DNA of 10,418 nt from G020353355 sp050116155 (lineage in GTDB: Bacteria; Desulfobacterota; Desulfobacteria; Desulfobacterales; JAHEIW01): positions 1-10,418 of the forward strand of contig JASFPE010000160.1 in assembly GCA_050116155.1 (NCBI GenBank). The letters are read 5' to 3'. Position 1 is the stretch's first letter, and every line of letters starts with the position of its first letter. Of the stretch, positions 4,738 through 10,418 are shown in pieces. Below the pieces are notes generated by a model. That model was given only the letters and a program-made list of their open reading frames with translations, searched no databases and was not told the origin of the DNA. A program made the position numbers and the translations under genes.

Positions 4738-7074
4738 TTGAAACAAGAATTACGAATTGCCGCACGCGAACTCGTACATCACACGATGCGCTCGGGAGAT
4801 TTGGCATTTGAATTCCTCGGCCCAGCGCGGCCGGTTGAAGCCATTCGCGCACATCAAAACATTCAAAATTCACGTCCCGATACCTATCAGGCAGAAGTTC
4901 CGATTTCTTATCACATCGAGACCGATCAGTTTTTATTGACCATCGGAGGCCGAATCGATGGTGTATTCACCGAACCCGAAAGGGTGGTGATCGAGGAGAT
5001 AAAAACCACGGCCCGCAGTCTGGAATATGTTGCCCAAAATGAAGAACCTCTCCACTGGGGTCAACTAAAAACCTATGCCTATATGTACGCCTCTCAGTTC
5101 GGCCTGGATCAAATCGATGCCCAACTGACTTATTATCAGATCGACCATGGCGAGATGCGCGAGTTCAAGAACAGCTTTGCTGTTGTGGAGCTTGAAGAAT
5201 TTTTTAAAGATCTGGTCGAACGATATCTTCAGTGGGCCGTAACTATGGCCAATTGGTGCCGATGGCGTGATGATTCGATTCTGAATCTGGGGTTTCCATT
5301 TCCGGCATACCGCCCGGGCCAACGCACCATGGCGGTTGCTGTCTATCGAACCATAAAAAACGACGGCCAGCTTCTCATCCAGGCGGCCACCGGCATTGGC
5401 AAAACCATGGCTGTCGTCTTTCCTGCCCTAAAAATTCTTGGAGAGACAAGAAGTTCCAAAATATTTTATCTGACAGCCCGCACAACCGGACGAACCGTGG
5501 CTGAAAAAGCCCTCAACGAGCTAAGGCACCGGGGGCTTAAACTCAAATCGCTAACCCTTACGGCCAAGGACAAAATTTGCTTTAATCCGCAATACGCCTG
5601 TCATCCCGATGAATGTGAATATGCAAAAGGGCATTATGACCGCGTTGACGATGCCCTAAAAGAAATATTTCACCAGGATGCGTTTACCCGGGATGTTATT
5701 CTGGAGGCCGCCAGAACCCATCGGGTTTGTCCGTTTGAGTTTTCGCTGGATCTTTCTCTGTGGGCGGATTTTATTATTTGTGATTATAATTATGCGTTTG
5801 ATCCGCGGGTTTTCCTGAGACGTTTTTTTCAGGAAGAAAATGACGATTATACATTTTTAATCGATGAGGCCCATAATCTTGTGGATCGGTCTCGGGAGAT
5901 GTTCTCGGCTGAAATCTTCAAGCAACCCATCCTGGCTGTGCGCCGTCTCGTTAAAAACAATCTTCCGCAAATATATAAAAGCCTTGGCAAAATTAATTCC
6001 TGGCTGGTTAAAGCCCGAAGAGAGTGCGAAGCAACGGGACAATCCATAGCACAAAAAGATGCCCCGCATGATTTATTTCCGTTATTGAGGCGTTTTATGC
6101 ATCTAACCGAAAACTGGCTGTCGCTGAATATAAAAACTTCCTATCGCGAGGCTTTGCTGGAGTTGTTTTTTGCCATATCCGGATTCCTGAGAGTTGCCGA
6201 CCAATATGACGACAGCTATACGACCTGTTATGAAAAAATTGATAAGGATCTCAAAATTAAACTATTTTGCATCGACCCGTCAGGACATTTAAACCATGCC
6301 TTGAAGCGCTGTCACGCCGCAATATTTTTTTCGGCGACCATGACACCGATAAGCTATTTTAAAACCATTTTGGGGTGTGAAGATCACGCCGATCGATTAA
6401 TTCTGCCCTCACCCTTTCCCAGAGAGAATTTTGGTGTTTTTGTCAGCCACAGGGTGTCCACCTTATATCGACAGCGCCATCAAACGAAATCAGAGGTCAC
6501 AAAAGCCATACTGACCTTCGTCACTCAGCACCACGGAAATTTTCTTCTGTATTTTCCATCCTATGAATACATGTTGATGGTATATGATTTGTTTCAGGCC
6601 GAGTGTTCTCAAATAGATACAATTATCCAAACCCCCGGCATGTCTGAATCTGAGCGGGATGCATTTCTGGAACGTTTCGCACAGCAAAACCCGGAAACTC
6701 TGGTGGGATTTGCAGTCATGGGGGGTATTTTCGGCGAGGGTATTGACCTGGTTGGCAATCGACTCAGTGGTGCCGCTGTCGTGGGCGTCGGATTACCGGC
6801 CATTTCATTGGAAAACGAGCTCATCCGGCATTATTTTGAAAAATTTTTTAATGCCGGCTTTGAATTTGCGTACCTTTATCCGGGTATCAATCGCGTGCTC
6901 CAGGCCGCCGGACGCGTAATTCGAACCGAAGAAGACCGCGGTGTGGTCCTGTTAATCGATCAACGCTACGCCACGGCTCGCTATAGATCCTTGCTTCCAG
7001 AACATTGGCGGCCGATTCAAGCCATAAATCATCAACAGCTTGCCGAAGATTTGCAAGCGTTTTGGATGCAATAG
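4738..7074 (+). CDS. PD-(D/E)XK nuclease-like domain fused to XPD/DinG-type Fe-S DNA helicase
   Basis: Predicted superfamily 2 5'-3' DNA helicase of 778 residues. The N-terminal domain (about 1-170) has a PD-(D/E)XK/Cas4-like pattern: D74, E87-I-K89 and Q109-x3-Y113. The helicase follows with Walker A ATGIGKT (217-223), four iron-sulfur cysteines C281, C288, C293 and C331 as in XPD/DinG, DEAH (376-379), SAT (532-534), GEGIDL (666-671) and motif VI QAAGRVIR (722-729). All catalytic motifs appear intact. The start is TTG 4738, because the pal stop closes the same frame 18 bases earlier and the family N-terminus (REL...RSGDL) would be lost from the next ATG (4786). No clear ribosome site precedes it, so translation may depend on pal. 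A role in DNA repair or recombination is probable. Confidence 0.9.
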   Translation: MKQELRIAARELVHHTMRSGDLAFEFLGPARPVEAIRAHQNIQNSRPDTYQAEVPISYHIETDQFLLTIGGRIDGVFTEPERVVIEEIKTTARSLEYVAQNEEPLHWGQLKTYAYMYASQFGLDQIDAQLTYYQIDHGEMREFKNSFAVVELEEFFKDLVERYLQWAVTMANWCRWRDDSILNLGFPFPAYRPGQRTMAVAVYRTIKNDGQLLIQAATGIGKTMAVVFPALKILGETRSSKIFYLTARTTGRTVAEKALNELRHRGLKLKSLTLTAKDKICFNPQYACHPDECEYAKGHYDRVDDALKEIFHQDAFTRDVILEAARTHRVCPFEFSLDLSLWADFIICDYNYAFDPRVFLRRFFQEENDDYTFLIDEAHNLVDRSREMFSAEIFKQPILAVRRLVKNNLPQIYKSLGKINSWLVKARRECEATGQSIAQKDAPHDLFPLLRRFMHLTENWLSLNIKTSYREALLELFFAISGFLRVADQYDDSYTTCYEKIDKDLKIKLFCIDPSGHLNHALKRCHAAIFFSATMTPISYFKTILGCEDHADRLILPSPFPRENFGVFVSHRVSTLYRQRHQTKSEVTKAILTFVTQHHGNFLLYFPSYEYMLMVYDLFQAECSQIDTIIQTPGMSESERDAFLERFAQQNPETLVGFAVMGGIFGEGIDLVGNRLSGAAVVGVGLPAISLENELIRHYFEKFFNAGFEFAYLYPGINRVLQAAGRVIRTEEDRGVVLLIDQRYATARYRSLLPEHWRPIQAINHQQLAEDLQAFWMQ

Positions 7075-7152
7075 ACCGATAGAATTCCTTTTTTGTGGGC
7101 AGGGCGTGTTGATCAGCCAAATTCAACTAATACCGGCGACTCAGACTGTCGT

Positions 7153-7181
7153 TTGACACCTTTTAGAATTATCAATATACT
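7153..7181 (+). promoter_or_regulatory. Near-consensus sigma-70 promoter of the DUF4124 gene
   Basis: TTGACA (7153-7158), a 17-base spacer and TATACT (7176-7181). Transcription should start near 7188, just before the first arm of the repeat at 7191, giving a leader of about 160 bases to ATG 7347. This makes the gene independent of the helicase upstream. Confidence 0.75.
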
Positions 7182-7190
7182 GTAATTAGA

Positions 7191-7283
7191 GTTTGGTGTT
7201 TGACATTCTTAGATGCCGATATAGGGTCAGATATTTCTTGCGTCATACGTTTTTTCAAACCTAAAATACCAAACACCAAACAC
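7191..7283. repeat. Heptad-built inverted repeat (TTTGGTG/CCAAACA units)
   Basis: GTTTGGTGTTTG (7191-7202) is exactly inverted by CAAACACCAAAC (7270-7281). The right side is two perfect tandem heptads, CCAAACA-CCAAACA, plus C (7269-7283). The left arm is TTTGGTG-TTTG. The architecture matches the repeat at 1353-1424 but the unit is different. It lies at the very 5' end of the predicted DUF4124 transcript. Confidence 0.75.
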
Positions 7284-7313
7284 GTAATGAATTCGGCTTT
7301 TCGAATTCATTAC
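7284..7313. repeat. Perfect 12-bp stem-loop before the DUF4124 gene
   Basis: GTAATGAATTCG (7284-7295) and CGAATTCATTAC (7302-7313) with loop GCTTTT. It lies 33 bases before ATG 7347 and directly after the heptad repeat. No T tract follows on the plus strand, so it is more likely a leader structure or protein site than a terminator. Confidence 0.75.
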
Positions 7314-7346
7314 ACTTAAATTCAACAGATTTTCCGAGAGGGGATC

Positions 7347-7886
7347 ATGAAAACCATCGGCCTGGTAATTGCCATTGTCTTAATCCATATGATAAATATT
7401 GAAGTGGCGGCCGGCCAGGTATACACTTGGACGGATGCCGACGGTAATTTACACATTACCGATACGCCTCCACCTCAACAGGCAAAGATAAAAGATGTCA
7501 TTCAGTATAAGAAAAAAACCGCAGAAGAAATGCAAGCGGAGCGCCAACAGGAAGATGCCCGCACAAGTCAGCAGCTAAAAGAAATTAAACAACAGGAAAT
7601 TGAAGCGGCAAAACGAAAAGTCCGAGAAGCCGACAAGCGGGCCAAGGAAGCCACGATCCGCGCAAATAAGATCACCGAAGACGCCGAGGCATATGTTCGA
7701 AGATTGGGCTCAACCAAAGAGAAACGCAAACAGTTTAAGAATAAGATAGAAAAAATAAAAGCACAGGCACAGACGGCTCAGAATATAGCCAAAGAAGCCA
7801 ACGAACAGGCCCTACAAGCGGCAGAGGAAGTAAGACGCTTAGAGGAAGAAGCTGCCGCTGCGCTTCAGAATCAAACGCAAGAATAA
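7347..7886 (+). CDS. Exported DUF4124 protein with coiled-coil tail
   Basis: Predicted periplasmic protein of 179 residues. A signal peptide spans about 1-23 and would be cut near VAAG/QVYTW. The DUF4124 domain follows (about 24-55), with the typical pattern QVYTWTDADGNLHITD and a proline turn at 41-43. Residues 57-175 are a highly charged Glu/Lys/Ala/Gln-rich helix that should form a coiled coil. DUF4124 has no established biochemical function; it is common in small exported proteins of Proteobacteria. The ribosome site GAGAGGGG precedes ATG 7347 by about three bases plus spacing. The gene has its own strong promoter and converges with the next gene, the two stop codons lying four bases apart. 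Confidence 0.88.
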   Translation: MKTIGLVIAIVLIHMINIEVAAGQVYTWTDADGNLHITDTPPPQQAKIKDVIQYKKKTAEEMQAERQQEDARTSQQLKEIKQQEIEAAKRKVREADKRAKEATIRANKITEDAEAYVRRLGSTKEKRKQFKNKIEKIKAQAQTAQNIAKEANEQALQAAEEVRRLEEEAAAALQNQTQE

Positions 7887-7890
7887 GCGG

Positions 7891-8358
7891 TTAACCAACC
7901 CCAGGCATTGTCATTTTCTGCACGATCTCTTTGATCACATCCAACAAGGGCGGCTTTAAAGTGCGCCAGCGCGGCTCAATCGCCCTGCCCTCATGCCATT
8001 TAAAATCAACCGCATCATATTTTTCGGGGATAATATGCTGTTTTTGATCGCCATAGACTGTCTGGGGATAATACTCAATATAGAGCATGCGATGCGGTTC
8101 AATATTGAACTGCTTTGTCACCCGTGTGGCAATATGGCCGGTACAACTTCTCACAGACATCCGGCTTTCAGAAACATCAGACACAATGACGACAATCGGC
8201 CATAAGTGTGCCAGGCCTTCGGAACGTTCCTTTTCAAGGTCAAAAATACGAAGCCTGCATTCACCACTGGCCAAGCGCAACTCGCCCCCCCAGCCTTCCC
8301 AGGAAAATATATCATCGTAAATCAGCACAGGCTTCTTGCCCATAGGCTTCTCGTCCAT
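7891..8358 (-). CDS. Conserved-looking protein of unknown function
   Basis: I do not recognise a named family. The 155-residue product has no signal peptide or membrane helix and is probably cytoplasmic. It has a balanced globular composition: a Trp/Gly-rich beginning (WEGWGGELRLASGECRLRIF, 20-39), a hydrophobic strand (LWPIVVIVSDV, about 52-62), SVRSCTGHIATRV (about 68-80), MLYIEYYP (about 90-97) and a C-terminal helix (PPLLDVIKEIVQKM). Alternating strand-like patterns and well-formed codon structure support real coding. The start at ATG 8358 has only a weak AGG nine bases upstream, and a second ATG five codons on is possible. It converges with the DUF4124 gene, with almost no space for a terminator. 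Confidence 0.75.
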   Translation of the reverse strand: MDEKPMGKKPVLIYDDIFSWEGWGGELRLASGECRLRIFDLEKERSEGLAHLWPIVVIVSDVSESRMSVRSCTGHIATRVTKQFNIEPHRMLYIEYYPQTVYGDQKQHIIPEKYDAVDFKWHEGRAIEPRWRTLKPPLLDVIKEIVQKMTMPGVG

Positions 8359-8404
8359 TGATTATTACCTGAATCTTGCATAAAATGGATAAATGCATTA
8401 ACCT

Positions 8405-8437
8405 TAATTAGTGCCTTCCTTTGGAAAGCACTAATTA
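8405..8437. repeat. Hairpin upstream of the unknown gene
   Basis: TAATTAGTGC (8405-8414) pairs with GCACTAATTA (8428-8437), then after one mismatch TTCC pairs with GGAA around loop TTT. It lies 47 bases upstream of ATG 8358 on the minus strand. It could be an operator or leader structure; neither strand shows a T tract. Confidence 0.6.
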
Positions 8438-8660
8438 TTTGAGGAGTCGGGGAGTTTTCAACGCAAATGCTTGTCATTTTTGTAAGAAAAACCGTGTCGG
8501 GGCTTGAGAGATTGCGCTCAATTCTGTTTTCGTCATTCCGGGCTTGACCCGGGCACGAAGTGAAGCTTTAGCGCTATCCAGTGCATTTTCAGCAAATTAG
8601 AATTCTGGATGCCGGATCAAGTCCGGCATGACATAAAAACTCCCCGACACCTGATTTATT
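8434..8660. mobile_element. MITE-like element with nested inverted repeats, no coding capacity
   Basis: About 227 bp. The ends (8434-8458 and 8636-8660) are inverted copies matching at 20 of 25 positions, including 13 perfect bases, GTCGGGGAGTTTT. Nested inside is a second imperfect repeat, 8532-8552 against 8612-8632 (18 of 21), of the GTCATTCCGGGCTTGACCCGG type common between genes in proteobacteria. A third GTGTCGGGG copy is at 8495-8503. No transposase reading frame and no clear target-site duplication are visible. It is either a non-autonomous element or a fused pair of intergenic palindromes. Confidence 0.55.
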
Positions 8661-8842
8661 TAGCAGACAAATTTGCCCCCAAAATCGATTGTTTAAGCTT
8701 GAAAAAGCGATCTGATTTTCAATTTTTGATCAAATTATCAATAAGTTACCGCGGCCTGACCTGCCCTTTAATGGGCGACCCGCACTCGCGCATTCGTAAA
8801 AACCGATCTTGCTTTTTTCAGACCAGTTAGGTAGAAGCCTGC
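8661..8842. other. Intergenic stretch without a supported gene
   Basis: No coding region is supported here. Visible structures are short: TTGAAAA/TTTTCAA (8699-8705 and 8716-8722), the palindrome TTGATCAA in an AT-rich stretch (8727-8734), and GCCC-TTTAAT-GGGC near 8763. The AT-rich part may hold the promoter for the sensor gene, but no box pair is convincing. Confidence 0.5.
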
Positions 8843-8956
8843 ATGGCGTCTGTTGTGCGAAAGACGGATTCCGACAGTCGGTGGCTACAAAGTGCACGAG
8901 GTACACGTGCAAAACACTTACTGCGACGCGCCCTGTATGAAAAACGGAGTAGGTGA
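8843..8956 (+). CDS. Possible 37-residue leader peptide coupled to the sensor gene
   Basis: A short frame begins at ATG 8843 and ends with TGA at 8954-8956, sharing its last base with the ATG of the sensor gene (TGATG). The peptide is very basic (MASVVRKTDSD... ending in LYEKRSR), with no recognisable domain. The stop-start overlap is the pattern of translational coupling. However, the ribosome site in front (AGGTAGAAG) is poor and such frames arise by chance, so I treat it as tentative. Confidence 0.25.
   Translation: MASVVRKTDSDSRWLQSARGTRAKHLLRRALYEKRSR
8946..8949 (+). promoter_or_regulatory. Shine-Dalgarno deciding the sensor start
   Basis: GGAG lies six bases before ATG 8956. A GTG one codon earlier would be only three bases away, and the next in-frame ATG (9034) would cut off the signal peptide. 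Confidence 0.7.
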
Positions 8957-10418
8957 TGCCGTTTGCTTGCAGAATCAGATGGATAACCTTGTGTTGTCCT
9001 CTATTTACCATCATTTTGATCGCTTCTGGACCTATGGTCAACCCGGCCCTCTCTCAGAACCAGTTTGAAAATACGCTACAAAATAAGAACGTCCTCGTCC
9101 TGCACTCCGTCGAATCCACGGCGCCCTTTTCCATAAAAACAGACAAGGCCTTGTACGCGGCGCTGGAATCCGGTGGCATTTCGATCAGAAAACAATTCTA
9201 CGAGTTTATGGACCTGCGGCGCAACCCCGGCACTGAGCACAGAAGACATTTCGCTGAGCTGTTGCGGCTGCGCTACGGTCGGCGAAATATCGATGTAATC
9301 ATCACGATGTACCCTGAGGCCCTGCAATTCATGCTGAATGAAGGCCGGACCATTTTTCCCGACGCTCCTGTTCTGGCCCTTTACCTGCCGATTGGATTCG
9401 AAATGCCGGCCACGAGCCGTCGGTTTATCCGGCAATTCATCGTCCCGGATTTAACTGGAACGCTCGATATCGCGCTGACAATGCTCCCCAAAACGAAGCG
9501 TGTTTATATCGTGAGTGGCGCTCACATGATAGATAAGTGGCTTGAAGATTCTACGCGTCAAGCATTTAAGCAATTGGAGGACCGTCTGGAGTTTCACTAC
9601 TTGAGCGACATGACTCTGGAGGAAATCCTGGTTATGGTCTCGCACGCACCTGCCGGTAGTATTGTATTCACTACGACGTTTGCCAACGATGTGAATGGCA
9701 AGCTCTACAACATGAAAGATGTGACCGGACAACTCGGGCGTGTCTCCAAAGCTCCGGTCTTTGGACTGTTCGACATGCTAATCGGCCACGGTATTGTGGG
9801 CGGCTCTGTGATCAGTTTCGAGCATGTTGGAACCAGGGCCGGTGAACTGGTGCTGGAAATTCTCAGAGGAACGAAAACTGCCGAGCAAATTCCGGCGGTC
9901 CTGGAAGTGCCGCCATTGGCGATGTTCGATTGGCGTCAGCTCAGGCATTGGGATTTGGATGAAGGCAATTTGCCCGCGGGGAGTATCGTTCTAAACAAAG
10001 AACTGACTTTCTGGGACTTTAAGTACTACATTATCGGCGCGCTGGTTTTCATAATGGCACAGTCGTTTCTGATCGTCGGACTGTTAGTGCAGAAACGCCG
10101 CAAGCAATCGGCCGAGGAGTCGCTGCGCCAGAAAACCGGGGAGCTGGATCAATTCTTCAACGTTTCGCTAGATTTATTGTGCATCGCCAACACTGGCGGC
10201 TATTTCCTGCGTCTGAACCCCGCCTGGGAAGTTATCCTTGGTTACAGCCGGCAAGAATTCATGGCACACAGGTTTCTTGACTTTGTGCACCCTGACGATT
10301 TGGTGCGGACCCAGGAGGCGATTTCCACTCTGATGTCGCAGGGAAAAGTCATCCAGTTCGAAAATCGCTACCAATGCAAAGACGGCAGCTATCGCTGGCT
10401 CGAATGGAATGCAGCCCC
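8956..10418 (+). CDS. Membrane sensor: ABC substrate-binding-like periplasmic domain + TM + PAS (partial)
   Basis: An uninterrupted frame of 487 codons runs off the right edge, so the C-terminus is missing. Seen in order: signal peptide (about 1-33, basic start then a hydrophobic run LFTIILIASG), a periplasmic domain (about 45-345) resembling the ABC_sub_bind/periplasmic-binding fold, one transmembrane helix (about 357-378), a short charged coil (381-396) and a PAS domain from about residue 397. The periplasmic domain has alternating strands such as KNVLVLHS and TKRVYIVSG. The PAS domain has SLDLLCIANTGGYFLRLNPAW, GYSRQEF and the PAC-like FENRYQCKDGSYRWLEW. This layout is typical of histidine kinases or multi-PAS hybrid kinases, but the output domain is beyond the window; a diguanylate cyclase is also possible. 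The ligand is unknown. Confidence 0.88.
   Translation, partial: MPFACRIRWITLCCPLFTIILIASGPMVNPALSQNQFENTLQNKNVLVLHSVESTAPFSIKTDKALYAALESGGISIRKQFYEFMDLRRNPGTEHRRHFAELLRLRYGRRNIDVIITMYPEALQFMLNEGRTIFPDAPVLALYLPIGFEMPATSRRFIRQFIVPDLTGTLDIALTMLPKTKRVYIVSGAHMIDKWLEDSTRQAFKQLEDRLEFHYLSDMTLEEILVMVSHAPAGSIVFTTTFANDVNGKLYNMKDVTGQLGRVSKAPVFGLFDMLIGHGIVGGSVISFEHVGTRAGELVLEILRGTKTAEQIPAVLEVPPLAMFDWRQLRHWDLDEGNLPAGSIVLNKELTFWDFKYYIIGALVFIMAQSFLIVGLLVQKRRKQSAEESLRQKTGELDQFFNVSLDLLCIANTGGYFLRLNPAWEVILGYSRQEFMAHRFLDFVHPDDLVRTQEAISTLMSQGKVIQFENRYQCKDGSYRWLEWNAA

Noticed and set aside
8441..8653. Complete insertion sequence
   Set aside because: No transposase frame or fragment and no target duplication; the segment is too short for an autonomous element.
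8609..8830. Plus-strand 73-codon frame beginning MPDQVRHDIK
   Set aside because: Its start is the translation of the GTCAT-type intergenic repeat, a common false gene call; the rest has no domain.
8820..8955. Riboswitch (for example a cyclic-di-GMP type) before the sensor gene
   Set aside because: Several short dyads are present, but I could not match the conserved core of any riboswitch class I know.
9076..10374. Minus-strand frames opposite the sensor gene
   Set aside because: The plus strand is open without a stop for the whole 1463 bases and gives a signal peptide, a transmembrane helix and a PAS domain in order.

Overview
The window looks like chromosomal DNA from a strictly or facultatively anaerobic member of the Desulfobacterota (former Deltaproteobacteria). 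This rests on the combination of a DsrMK/TmcBC-type membrane redox pair, DsrE- and TusA-type sulfur carriers, a lone Pal lipoprotein, a DUF4124 protein and a periplasmic-sensor PAS protein. The assignment is by gene content only; no marker gene such as rRNA is present.

Left third (1-3919, all minus strand): a MarR-type regulator (3434-3919) is followed by a DsrE2-like protein, a TusA-like protein with the CPxP motif, a NarI-like cytochrome b membrane subunit and an HdrD/DsrK-like iron-sulfur protein. The last four run in that order from 3250 down to 83 and end at a clear intrinsic terminator (10-66). I read them as one transcription unit that passes sulfane sulfur or thiol/disulfide electrons between small sulfur carriers and a quinone-linked membrane complex. 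The same 15-bp dyad, GTTC-N7-GAAC, lies over the marR promoter and start codon and again beside the candidate promoter in front of the dsrE-like gene. This suggests that the MarR protein represses itself and the operon.

Middle (3920-7074, plus strand): a divergent AT-rich spacer leads to a Pal-like OmpA-domain lipoprotein. Eighteen bases after it comes a 778-residue helicase joining a PD-(D/E)XK nuclease-like domain to an XPD/DinG-type iron-sulfur helicase, read from a TTG start.

Right third (7075-10418): a DUF4124/coiled-coil exported protein has a near-consensus sigma-70 promoter and a structured leader. It converges with an unrecognised 155-residue protein on the minus strand. A gene-poor spacer of about 600 bases follows, holding a 227-bp MITE-like element with nested inverted repeats. 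The window ends inside a large membrane sensor: signal peptide, ABC substrate-binding-like periplasmic domain, one transmembrane helix and a PAS domain, cut at the edge.

The most unusual non-coding signal is a set of three intergenic hairpin elements (1353-1424, 2597-2692, 7191-7283). Each is built from a different 7-bp unit used in tandem and in inverted orientation.
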